Source: Chitinophaga oryziterrae (lineage in GTDB: Bacteria > Bacteroidota > Bacteroidia > Chitinophagales > Chitinophagaceae). From it: a stretch of DNA of 64,000 nt. Positions 1-7,471 of this stretch are shown here, piece by piece (position 1 is the first letter of the stretch; the number at the start of each line of letters is the position of its first letter). The stretch covers positions 496,001-560,000 of the forward strand of contig NZ_WRXO01000003.1 of assembly GCF_009758125.1 (NCBI RefSeq). The letters are read 5' to 3'. The notes under the pieces were generated by a model that did no database searches, was not told where the DNA came from, and saw only the letters and a program-made list of their open reading frames with translations. The position numbers were made by a program, and so were the translations under genes.

Positions 1-1
1 C

Positions 2-766
2 TGTAATAATCCTACATTGGAAAATTTAGCCATTATCCCTTTAGTGGATTCTGCCGGGAAAGGACAATGGGTACAAACCCTTGGGATGGATAATGTGTAT
101 AGTAACAACCCGGTTATCACCAGTGCTGTAAGAGGACAACCTGCGGTAGAAAGAAAGTATGCTTTTGTGGTAAGAGACAGGTGGCTAAATTTTTCAGATA
201 CATTATTTGTAATGCTTACGCCTATATTCGAACAACTGCTGCCGAAATCCGACTGGAGCAATTATGTATTACCAAGCGATGCCGGAATTCTTAATAATGG
301 GGGCCGTACTGATGTACCATATATTTATGATGGTGACCTCCACCCGGGCTGGCCCCATTGTTTATTTACGCTGGAGCAGGCGGGCAGTTCACAAATGGTA
401 ACACTGGACCTTGGCAAAGCACACATTCTTAGCAGGATGCAGGTAAATCCGTACAAGGAAGTTGGGAATAATTATTATGTAAGAGGAAATGTAAAAGATT
501 TTGAGATATGGGGATCTAATAGCCCGGATTTAGATGGCAGTCTGGATCCCAGTTGGACCAAACTAACAACCTGTCATGTAATGAAACCTTCCGGATCTGC
601 TTATGGAACTGAAACAACAGCCGATCAGACTTTGGCGTACAATGGCTGGCAGTTTGATTTTCCTGCCGGACAAATCGCCTATCGCTATGTAAGAATAAGA
701 AGCTTGTCCAATTGGCAGGGATCTTATTTTATAAATATAGCAGAGTTTACATTATGGGGTAATTAG
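2..766 (+). CDS. DUF5126/DUF5000-type PUL protein, 5' end missing
   Basis: The frame is open from base 2, so the gene begins left of the window and only about 254 C-terminal residues are visible. The first ~95 residues resemble the Ig-like DUF5126 segment. The rest (from about 'SNYVLPSD') looks like the discoidin-like DUF5000 domain, with a Trp-rich carbohydrate-binding style (HPGWPHCLF, FEIWGSNSP, YRYVRIRS). In Bacteroidetes, DUF4959-DUF5126-DUF5000 proteins are surface or periplasmic accessories of SusC/SusD polysaccharide-utilisation loci; the exact ligand is unknown. The next gene follows within about 35 bases and belongs to the same kind of locus, so the two are probably co-transcribed. 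Confidence 0.8.
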   Translation, partial: CNNPTLENLAIIPLVDSAGKGQWVQTLGMDNVYSNNPVITSAVRGQPAVERKYAFVVRDRWLNFSDTLFVMLTPIFEQLLPKSDWSNYVLPSDAGILNNGGRTDVPYIYDGDLHPGWPHCLFTLEQAGSSQMVTLDLGKAHILSRMQVNPYKEVGNNYYVRGNVKDFEIWGSNSPDLDGSLDPSWTKLTTCHVMKPSGSAYGTETTADQTLAYNGWQFDFPAGQIAYRYVRIRSLSNWQGSYFINIAEFTLWGN

Positions 767-802
767 TAATTGTGCAAACTGATAAATGATAATTTAAAAC
801 AG

Positions 803-2020
803 ATGAAACAACATAAAATCACAACTTACTATATAATAGTATCGCTGGTATTAATAATAAGTGCCTGTTCTAAAATGGATGACTACAAGGACAAATACAT
901 GGCGGGAGGAGCTATCACTTATCCCGGGAAAATGGATTCAGTTATGGCATTTTCGGGTAAAAGCAGGGTAGAGATTACCGGACTTTTTACATCCGATCCG
1001 AAAATCGTTAAATATAAGGTGTTCTGGAATAGCAGGCAGGACTCTTTAGAGGTGCCTGTTCAAAGAACTTCCGGCGTAGATACCGCTAAAGTAATCATCC
1101 CAGGTTTACCGGAAGGGTTGATGAATTTCGAAATCAGGACTTTCGATGCAAAAGGGAATATCTCTATACCTGTGAATACCTCAGCGAATGTGTATGGTGA
1201 TCTGTACCAGAGTGCACTTATCAACCGCGGGATCGTGAATGCTGAAATGCAGCTCGACGGTTCCGCGTTGATTAGCTGGGCGGATGTAAGTAAAGATGCA
1301 GGTATAATAAATATGCAGATTATGTATTCAGATAATGCGGGTATGACGCATGATACCCTGATTACATCTGATCTGACCGGCCTAACCACCTCATTGCCTG
1401 CTTTTAAATCAGGGAATACTATTAGTTACCGCACGGCCTATCTCCCCAATGCCACAGCTATTGATACATTTTATACTGCTTATGAGGTACATACTGTAAA
1501 AGCTGATGTAACCAGTCTTTATTTATCTAATACAGGCCCTTTTGACAGAGCTACTTATGATGGCGGCAGATGGGGAACACTGGCTGCTCCCTGGATTACA
1601 AGCACGAATGTGATCAATCATTCGGGTTATGGCGGATATGCTTCTGAACCCTGGTTAAATATAGGAGGATGCCTGGTGATGGAATCAGGGTGGGGCGGAA
1701 CTGCTAACATTGTGAATGGGAAAATTTCTCAAACAACTACTCTTCCGGCTGGGAATTACATTTTTCAGGTTAATTGCTACACGGAAGCGCTGGATCCGGT
1801 TTATATCGTAGCTGCTGCCGGTACCACATTACCTGATATCAGTGATCTTTCAACAGCGTTGGGCTACACTACATTTCCAACTAAAGTGGGGACAACTGCA
1901 ACTATCCAGTTTACGTTTACCCTGACGCAGCAAGAGCAGGTTACATTAGGGTTTTTGGCTACGATGGTATCGGGTAACCAGTATTGGAGGGTCCCTTCTG
2001 TGAAACTTATTAAAAATTAG
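803..2020 (+). CDS. DUF4998/DUF5013-type lipoprotein
   Basis: I chose the ATG at 803 because it puts a lipoprotein signal at the N terminus (hydrophobic run ending ISAC, then SKMDD); the in-frame TTG at 770 would add 11 unlikely residues. The N-terminal ~230 residues resemble DUF4998 (opening MDDYKDKY, with GKSRVEI and YKVFWN). The C-terminal ~170 residues resemble DUF5013, a beta-sandwich often found on glycan-binding surface lipoproteins. It lies directly downstream of the DUF5000 protein, so it is probably the last gene of a polysaccharide-utilisation operon, displayed on the outer membrane. Its ligand cannot be told from the sequence. Confidence 0.82.
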   Translation: MKQHKITTYYIIVSLVLIISACSKMDDYKDKYMAGGAITYPGKMDSVMAFSGKSRVEITGLFTSDPKIVKYKVFWNSRQDSLEVPVQRTSGVDTAKVIIPGLPEGLMNFEIRTFDAKGNISIPVNTSANVYGDLYQSALINRGIVNAEMQLDGSALISWADVSKDAGIINMQIMYSDNAGMTHDTLITSDLTGLTTSLPAFKSGNTISYRTAYLPNATAIDTFYTAYEVHTVKADVTSLYLSNTGPFDRATYDGGRWGTLAAPWITSTNVINHSGYGGYASEPWLNIGGCLVMESGWGGTANIVNGKISQTTTLPAGNYIFQVNCYTEALDPVYIVAAAGTTLPDISDLSTALGYTTFPTKVGTTATIQFTFTLTQQEQVTLGFLATMVSGNQYWRVPSVKLIKN

Positions 2021-2195
2021 ATAGTCCCGTTTCTGACTGTAATTATATAGGAATCTGGCTTCTTCCAGGCCAGTTTCCTGTATAAATTACAAAAGGCTCC
2101 TTCCAACCCGGCTTTCAGGGCATTAAGGCCGCAATTACAAAGCTTAAAAACAGAGTAATATAATCTTTGTATCTTATGCCCAAATCGCGGTAATC

Positions 2196-2780
2196 GTGTC
2201 ATTAAATCAACTTTTATCCAGTATCGGCAATATTATTCCACTCAATAAATCAGAAAGAGAAGAATTATCTCAAAGAGTGGTCGAAAGGAAGATTAAGAGA
2301 AAACAGTTTATTTTGCAGGAAAGTGATATCTGCAAACATTATACATTTGTAGCGGAAGGATATTGCAGAAAGTATAAGGTAGATGATAAAGGAGCGGAAC
2401 ACAATCTGCAGTTTATAGCCGAGAATGACTGGATAACAGAAATAAACAGTTTTTATTTTGAAACCCCCAGCCGTGTTTTTATTGAGGCAATGGAGCCCGC
2501 GGTCATCCTTCAGATAAGTAAACCGGACCTGATTTATTTGTATAGTAGTAGCCCCAAATTCAACCGGATCTTCCGGGTCATCATTGAGAACAGATTCGCA
2601 GAACTGGAAGACAGGGTATTGCATAATATCAGTTCTACAGCCGAAGAACGGTATCTTGCCTTTATCAAAACATATCCTCAGCTTTCATCAAGAATACCCA
2701 ACACGCAAATAGCTTCCTATCTGGGCATCACTCCGGAGTTTTTAAGTAAAATAAGAAAGAACCTCTCACAGAAACCTTAA
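2196..2780 (+). CDS. Crp/Fnr-family transcriptional regulator
   Basis: The 194-residue protein has a cyclic-nucleotide-binding-like beta-barrel (residues ~10-120; FILQESD, YTFVAEGYCRKY) followed by a short DNA-binding region with the helix-turn-helix TQIASYLGITPEFLSKIRKN near the C terminus. The start is GTG; no better ATG exists upstream or early inside. Many Bacteroidetes Crp-like proteins of this size lack the residues that contact cAMP, and I see none of the classical cAMP-binding arginine/serine motif. It precedes the interrupted egtD-like gene by about 70 bases, separated by a perfect 16-base palindrome. Confidence 0.85.
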   Translation: MSLNQLLSSIGNIIPLNKSEREELSQRVVERKIKRKQFILQESDICKHYTFVAEGYCRKYKVDDKGAEHNLQFIAENDWITEINSFYFETPSRVFIEAMEPAVILQISKPDLIYLYSSSPKFNRIFRVIIENRFAELEDRVLHNISSTAEERYLAFIKTYPQLSSRIPNTQIASYLGITPEFLSKIRKNLSQKP

Positions 2781-2791
2781 ACTAGTTTAAG
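2776..2791. promoter_or_regulatory. Perfect 16-base palindrome, possible operator or weak terminator
   Basis: CTTAAACTAGTTTAAG starts at the end of the Crp-like gene and reaches into the spacer before the methyltransferase gene. It is fully symmetrical, as expected for a dimeric regulator site. There is no following T-run, so an operator is more likely than a terminator. No experiment or second copy supports it. Confidence 0.3.
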
Positions 2792-2850
2792 TGTAATTAT
2801 TAAAATAGTTTATTTTCTGAGTGCCCGATCAGGGGGATCTTTACGGTCTT

Positions 2851-3795
2851 ATGGAACTACAGATCGCGCAAACAGTCTTCAGAACGGATATAATAAAGGG
2901 ATTATCATCTCCTCAGAAGTTTTTGTTACCCAAATACTTTTATAATGCAGAAGGAGATAAAATCTTTCAACAGATCATGCAATCCCCGGAGTATTATATA
3001 ACCAATGCAGAAGATGAAATACTGACTTACTAAAGCCAGGATATCTTAAAGACCAGCATGCAATTATTCCCTACATTTGATATTGTTGAACTGGGGGCCG
3101 GTGATGCTACCAAAACGATACATCTGCTACAGGAAGCCGTAAGATCAGGTGCCAGTGATCATTATTACCCCATTGATATTTCACGCAATACTATCGATTA
3201 CCTGCATACCGCTTTGCCATCACTGGTACCGGGAATGCAGATAACAGGTTTGGAAGGGGAGTATATCTCTATGTTACAGCGGGTACCTGTAACAAAACCG
3301 AAACTGGTCTTATTCCTGGGGGCAAACATTGGAAACATGCTGCCAGATGAAGCCCTGGCGTTTTGCAAAAGGATTTTAAATAAAGGAGATATGCTGCTGA
3401 CCGGCTTCGATCTGAAAAAGGACCCGCAGAAGATCCTGGCGGCATACAATGATAAAGATGGCTTTACAAAAGCATTTAACCTCAATTTACTGGTGCGTAT
3501 CAATGATGAGTTAGGTGCCGATTTTAATACCGCTCATTTTACGCATTATCCTGTATATGACCCGGTAACAGGCGCTTGTAAAAGTTATCTCATCAGCAGG
3601 ATAAGACAACAGGTGACACTCGATGATGGCACTACTTTTAAATTTGATAAGGACGAACCCATTTATATGGAAGTATCGCAAAAGTATAGTGAAAAAGAAA
3701 TAGATAAAATGGCGATACAGGCAGGCTTTAAAACAGTCAGTTCTTTTTACGATAGTAACCGCTTATTTGTAGATACGCTTTGGCAAAAATTATAA
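2851..3795 (+). pseudogene. egtD: EgtD-like histidine N-methyltransferase broken by an in-frame stop
   Basis: Two open segments (to 3030 and from 3034) lie in the same frame and together make one EgtD-like SAM-dependent methyltransferase of about 314 residues. The first holds the family start region (KFLLPKYFYNAEGDKIF, PEYYIT). The second holds the SAM site (VELGAGDATKT), FLGANIGNM and the C-terminal YMEVSQKYS. They are split only by a TAA at 3031-3033, where relatives carry a sense codon (CAA, TAT or TAC would each be one change away). EgtD trimethylates histidine in ergothioneine synthesis; no egtB is nearby. ATG 3058 could start a fragment lacking the substrate-binding N terminus. The gene is either a recent pseudogene or a sequencing/assembly error. 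The start at 2851 has an AGGGGGA about 14 bases upstream; GTG 2821 is the alternative. Confidence 0.8.
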
Positions 3796-3797
3796 TT

Positions 3798-4775
3798 ATG
3801 AAAGCAGCTGTTTTATATCATCCGGGAGCCGCAGAAAATTTCGTCATTGAAGAAAGGCCAATACCTCAGCCAGGGGAAGGACAGGTATTAGTGAAGATAA
3901 AGGCATTTGGATTAAACAGGTCGGAACTAATGACGCGTAAGGGATTATCTCCCAGTGTGCAGTTTCCCCGCGTATTAGGGATTGAATGTGTGGGTGAGAT
4001 TGAAGAGGACCCTTCAGGAGAATATAAAAAAGGACAGCAGGTGGCCGCTTTAATGGGAGAGATGGGCCGCGCTTATGATGGGGGATATGAGGAGTACGCC
4101 GTATTACCTGAAAGCATCATTTATCCTTTTAAGAGTACGCTGCCCTGGCAGCAACTGGGTGCTTTCCCGGAAATGTTTCAGACTGTCTATGGCTCATTAC
4201 ACCTGTCTTTAAAAATAAAGGAAGGAGAAACGCTGCTGATCAGGGGAGGTACGTCTTCTATTGGGATGCTGGCTGCGCAACTGGCTAAAAATATGCATGT
4301 GACCGTGATTGCAACAACCCGGAAAGAAGAAAGCCGGCAATTGCTGACAGACAACGGGGCCACACATGTACTGATTGACAATGGACACCTGGAAGAACAA
4401 CTGAGGGCTATCTACCCCGCAGGTGTTGATAAGGTATTGGAACTTGTGGGTACGGTTACCCTGGCGGACTCTTTAAGATGTGCAAATGAAGGAGGGTCTG
4501 TCTGTATGACAGGCATGCTTTCTGAAACATGGTCAATGCCCAACTTTGTACCAATGGATGTAATACCATCTACAGTAAATCTGACGACTTACAGCTCCGA
4601 CCAGATCAGCCTTTCTACTCACACTTTTCAGAACTTTCTGACCTCCGTTGAGACTGGCCGGGTTAACCTGAACGTAAGCAGGGTATTTCAACTGGAGGAT
4701 ATCGTTGAGGCACATAAATTTATGGAAAGTAACAAAGCAGGAGGCAAAATTGTTGTACTGACTTCCCATTCATGA
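3798..4775 (+). CDS. Zinc-independent MDR-type alcohol dehydrogenase / quinone oxidoreductase
   Basis: The 325-residue protein begins at ATG 3798 (MKAAVLYHPG), two bases after the methyltransferase stop, so the two genes are probably one operon. It has the GroES-like N-terminal domain and a Rossmann domain with the nucleotide motif RGGTSSIGMLAAQLAK. The cysteine and histidine ligands of catalytic zinc are absent, as in quinone oxidoreductases (NADPH-dependent reduction of quinones or enones). The substrate is unknown. The far in-frame TTG at 3780 would add six residues and is less likely. Confidence 0.87.
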   Translation: MKAAVLYHPGAAENFVIEERPIPQPGEGQVLVKIKAFGLNRSELMTRKGLSPSVQFPRVLGIECVGEIEEDPSGEYKKGQQVAALMGEMGRAYDGGYEEYAVLPESIIYPFKSTLPWQQLGAFPEMFQTVYGSLHLSLKIKEGETLLIRGGTSSIGMLAAQLAKNMHVTVIATTRKEESRQLLTDNGATHVLIDNGHLEEQLRAIYPAGVDKVLELVGTVTLADSLRCANEGGSVCMTGMLSETWSMPNFVPMDVIPSTVNLTTYSSDQISLSTHTFQNFLTSVETGRVNLNVSRVFQLEDIVEAHKFMESNKAGGKIVVLTSHS

Positions 4776-4933
4776 ATGAAAACGATAACGGAGTGATTAT
4801 TAGCTTTTTACTTCAAGCACAACCAGCAACGAATATCATATTATCGTCATGGTTTTTCGCCCTTTCCCCAACTTTTTTTCATATTTTATGAGAATTCGTT
4901 TCTTAAATATGGATTTAAAACTATATTTAAGGT

Positions 4934-5914
4934 ATGGATACCAATGCGAACGACTTTACATGGAGTCAAGAACCGAACCCACATCACGTTCGGGTGAGAC
5001 AAATACTTAAACAACATCCTGAAATGAAGGAGCTGATCGGTAAAAATCCCTATACGATTTTTATGATTATTGGCCTTGTTTCAGCCCAGGTTGCCATTTC
5101 GTATTTTGTTAGTGATGTTTCCTGGTGGATTGTCTTTTTGGCAGCTTATGCAGCAGGCGCTTTTATCAGTCATGCTTTATGGGTAATGATACATGAAGCA
5201 AGTCACGGTCTTATATTCCGTGGAAAAGTGCCTAACCTGATGGCTGGGATCATTGCTAATCTTCCGCATATTTTTGCCAGCTCCGTTTCTTTTCAGCGCT
5301 ATCACCTGAAACATCATGCTCACCAGGGTGAACATGATCTGGATGCTGATCTGCCTGATTTCTGGGAAGCAAAACTGGTAAGCAACAATCCATTTAATAA
5401 AATGCTCTGGTTCCTCTTTTTCCCGGTATTCCAGGTAACAAGAACGGCCAGATTGAATATTGACCTTTTCGATCGCTGGGTATTACTCAACTGGATCATC
5501 CAGTTAAGCTTTAATGTGGCGCTCTTTGTATTCATCGGCCCTAAAGCCTTTGTATATATGCTGGCCAGCTTCTTTTTCTCTGTAGGGCTTCATCCTCTTG
5601 GCGCCAGATGGATCCAGGAGCATTATCTGACCCTCGATCCTATACAGGAGACTTATAGCTATTACGGGCCACTGAATAAAGTTGCCTTTAATGTAGGGTT
5701 CCACAATGAACACCACGATTTCCCTTCCATTCCATGGAATAAGTTACCACTGATCAAGAGCAAAGCACCAGCTTATTATGATACGTTGTTATCGCATCAA
5801 TCCTGGACAAAACTCTTCTTTAGCTTTATTTTCAATCCGAAACTATCGCTTTATTCACGTGTGTTAAGAAAAGAAAAAGTGAAGATTGTAAAAGAAAGTG
5901 AAGTAACTGCTTAA
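4934..5914 (+). CDS. Membrane fatty acid desaturase, sphingolipid desaturase-like
   Basis: This 326-residue integral membrane protein has the three histidine boxes of non-haem di-iron desaturases: HEASH near residue 85, HLKHH near residue 119, and NEHHDFP near residue 255. It also carries the DLDADLP segment and the NEHHDFPSIPWNKLP block typical of the dihydroceramide delta-4 desaturase branch. Four hydrophobic segments flank the boxes. Sphingolipids are normal Bacteroidetes membrane lipids, so a ceramide or acyl chain desaturase is plausible; the substrate is inference. It stands alone between short intergenic regions and is followed by a strong bidirectional terminator. Confidence 0.85.
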   Translation: MDTNANDFTWSQEPNPHHVRVRQILKQHPEMKELIGKNPYTIFMIIGLVSAQVAISYFVSDVSWWIVFLAAYAAGAFISHALWVMIHEASHGLIFRGKVPNLMAGIIANLPHIFASSVSFQRYHLKHHAHQGEHDLDADLPDFWEAKLVSNNPFNKMLWFLFFPVFQVTRTARLNIDLFDRWVLLNWIIQLSFNVALFVFIGPKAFVYMLASFFFSVGLHPLGARWIQEHYLTLDPIQETYSYYGPLNKVAFNVGFHNEHHDFPSIPWNKLPLIKSKAPAYYDTLLSHQSWTKLFFSFIFNPKLSLYSRVLRKEKVKIVKESEVTA

Positions 5915-5922
5915 ATAGAAAG

Positions 5923-5952
5923 AAGGCGATTCAATACCGAATCGCCTTTTTT
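5923..5952. terminator. Bidirectional rho-independent terminator
   Basis: Ten-base stem AAGGCGATTC / GAATCGCCTT with a six-base loop, followed by a T-run on the + strand and an A-rich stretch on the other. It lies between the convergent desaturase and YHS genes and probably serves both. Confidence 0.9.
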
Positions 5953-6386
5953 TATTCCTGTTTTTTGAGTTTTAACCAGTTACTGTCTGCTTTCATAATC
6001 AGCGCTTTCTGGTCCTTAGCCCACATCTCCTTTACCTTACTATTATAATTAAAATATAGCTTATCGTCTACGATTGTCCACGTGTCAATCTGCGAAGGAG
6101 ACTGATGACCATCTGCTGTTCCATAAGCACAGTACCCACCATATTGTGGTATATATTTTTCAGGTGATTCCTTAAAGGCATTCATATTTTCTTTATCAGA
6201 GAAAAGCCAGGTAACCCCTTTCCATTGATAAAAAAGACTATCAGCCCCTTTAACTGCTTTAGATGATTTAAAGAAAGCAACAGGATCATAACCATTAATA
6301 GCTTTACCAGCGGTTGCGAAGATCTGAGCATTTACCTGCAAAAAAGTACAAAAGATAAATACAGTAAAGATAAGTGTACGTTTCAT
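5952..6386 (-). CDS. Exported YHS-domain protein
   Basis: The 144-residue protein starts with a cleavable signal peptide (hydrophobic stretch ending VNAQ) and holds one YHS domain, recognised by NGYDPVAFFK, FYQWKGVTWLFSDKENM, FKESPEKYIPQYGGYCAYG. YHS domains are small metal-associated modules found in exported and metal-handling proteins. A promoter with the same two-part motif as the nearby ECF sigma operon lies just upstream (6401-6429), so it is probably part of that sigma factor's regulon. Confidence 0.88.
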   Translation of the reverse strand: MKRTLIFTVFIFCTFLQVNAQIFATAGKAINGYDPVAFFKSSKAVKGADSLFYQWKGVTWLFSDKENMNAFKESPEKYIPQYGGYCAYGTADGHQSPSQIDTWTIVDDKLYFNYNSKVKEMWAKDQKALIMKADSNWLKLKKQE

Positions 6387-6400
6387 TATTATGTTTACTG

Positions 6401-6429
6401 CTTGGTCGTAATCAGATGATAAACCTTAC
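6401..6429 (-). promoter_or_regulatory. Predicted ECF sigma promoter upstream of the YHS gene
   Basis: On the minus strand this reads GTAAGGTTT, 12 bases, CGACCAAG. The same two blocks with the same 12-base gap occur at 7347-7375 and 7399-7428. The -10-like block ends 15 bases upstream of the YHS start codon. Confidence 0.7.
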
Positions 6430-6449
6430 AAAAAATATGACTTTTGCTT

Positions 6450-6716
6450 TTATTGGTTTGTTAATTCCTCATCAATACGTTGTTGCAGTTGTTTCTTAAA
6501 ATCATCTTCGAGTTTCATTTGTCTATGTTGAAAAAGTTCTTTTACAGTACGGTTAATAAGGATGCTTTGTTGCTGAAAGATGCGGCAGATTACACAACCT
6601 GCCAGATGAATTTTTAATTCTATCTTTTCGCGAAGTGTAATAGTCCCTATCTGCTTCTTTTCAATCAGAAAGGTAGCCTTGTGACAGTTGTAAACTATTT
6701 TCTTTAATCTGTTCAT
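6450..6716 (-). CDS. Small anti-sigma factor (zinc-binding, ZAS type)
   Basis: The 88-residue protein has the His-x3-Cys-x2-Cys pattern of zinc-associated anti-sigma domains (HLAGCVIC), with an upstream CHKATFLIEKK helix of the kind that packs against sigma. There is no membrane segment, so it is probably cytoplasmic. Its ATG directly follows the sigma factor stop codon (6717-6719), which is the usual translationally linked sigma/anti-sigma arrangement. It should bind and restrain the ECF sigma factor encoded just upstream; the signal is unknown. Confidence 0.8.
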   Translation of the reverse strand: MNRLKKIVYNCHKATFLIEKKQIGTITLREKIELKIHLAGCVICRIFQQQSILINRTVKELFQHRQMKLEDDFKKQLQQRIDEELTNQ

Positions 6717-7307
6717 TTACATCCAGTTTTTTTGAAGACAGGCTCTCAGATTAACTTTAGTGCGATGAATGATTACCCAGAAATTAGCCGGCGTAACATT
6801 TAATTCGCTGCATATGGTTTTGGTTGATTCATCATCCATATGTTTCATTGTAAATACGGATAACCATAATGAAGGTAACTTCTGCATACACATTTGCAGA
6901 AAGTGTATAAACTCCTTATTAAGAACAGGATCTTCATGCTCTATACCAAATAATTGGGGCCTGTACGCATCATTCCAGTGACCATCTTCCTGATCAAAGA
7001 AATTATGTTGTTCAAACTCTGCATCCTTTCTGTTAATAAGACCAGATGATTTCCTGCGGTAAACATCTATAATCTTGTTCTTTAATATTGCCGTAAGCCA
7101 GGTGCTTTCAGTACTTCTCCCTTCAAATTTATTCATACCCTGTAATGCTGCCAGAAAGGTTTCCTGTACCAGGTCGCGTGATAACTCTTCGTCATTGGTC
7201 CTGTTAAAGGCAAATGTATACAGATAGTCAGCATACTTATGTACCCATTGTTGCGGTTCTACGAGGTTATTAACCGCCGGAATCTCCTTATTGTTTTCGA
7301 GTTGCAT
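6717..7307 (-). CDS. ECF-type RNA polymerase sigma factor
   Basis: About 196 residues from ATG 7307 (MQLENNKE); a GTG at 7331 is possible but would sit almost at the predicted transcription start. Region 2 is visible as YADYLYTFAFNRTNDEELSRD and DLVQETFLAALQGMNKFEGRS with WLTAILKNKIIDVYRR. Region 4 follows (LPSLWLSVFTMKHMDDESTKTICSELNVTPANFWVIIHRTK). It is followed at once by its anti-sigma partner and faces the spondin gene. Its own promoter carries the shared motif, so the operon is probably autoregulated. Confidence 0.9.
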   Translation of the reverse strand: MQLENNKEIPAVNNLVEPQQWVHKYADYLYTFAFNRTNDEELSRDLVQETFLAALQGMNKFEGRSTESTWLTAILKNKIIDVYRRKSSGLINRKDAEFEQHNFFDQEDGHWNDAYRPQLFGIEHEDPVLNKEFIHFLQMCMQKLPSLWLSVFTMKHMDDESTKTICSELNVTPANFWVIIHRTKVNLRACLQKNWM

Positions 7308-7346
7308 GATTGATTTAAATGAGAGCAACACCCTCCGGTTTTAGTG

Positions 7347-7375
7347 CTTAGTCGGTCCATCCCCGGAAACCTTAC
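7347..7375 (-). promoter_or_regulatory. Predicted ECF sigma autoregulatory promoter
   Basis: On the minus strand this reads GTAAGGTTT, 12 bases, CGACTAAG, ahead of the sigma/anti-sigma operon. It matches the two other copies in block sequence and exact spacing. Confidence 0.7.
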
Positions 7376-7398
7376 AAACTTTTTTTAAATAATTATCT

Positions 7399-7428
7399 GT
7401 AAGGTTTTTGCTAACACCCCGACCAAAG
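7399..7428 (+). promoter_or_regulatory. Predicted ECF sigma promoter upstream of the spondin gene
   Basis: GTAAGGTTT (7399-7407), 12 bases, then CGACCAAAG (7420-7428), 43 bases before the spondin ATG. It is the third copy of the motif and drives the gene divergent from the sigma operon. Confidence 0.7.
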
Positions 7429-7471
7429 GAGAAGTGAGTGATTTATCATTATAAAATACAAAAAATAACGT

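Noticed and set aside
2017..2202. Minus-strand frame of 61 codons opposite the region before the Crp-like gene
   Set aside because: It has no family motif, lies in intergenic/overlapping sequence and has poor start context.
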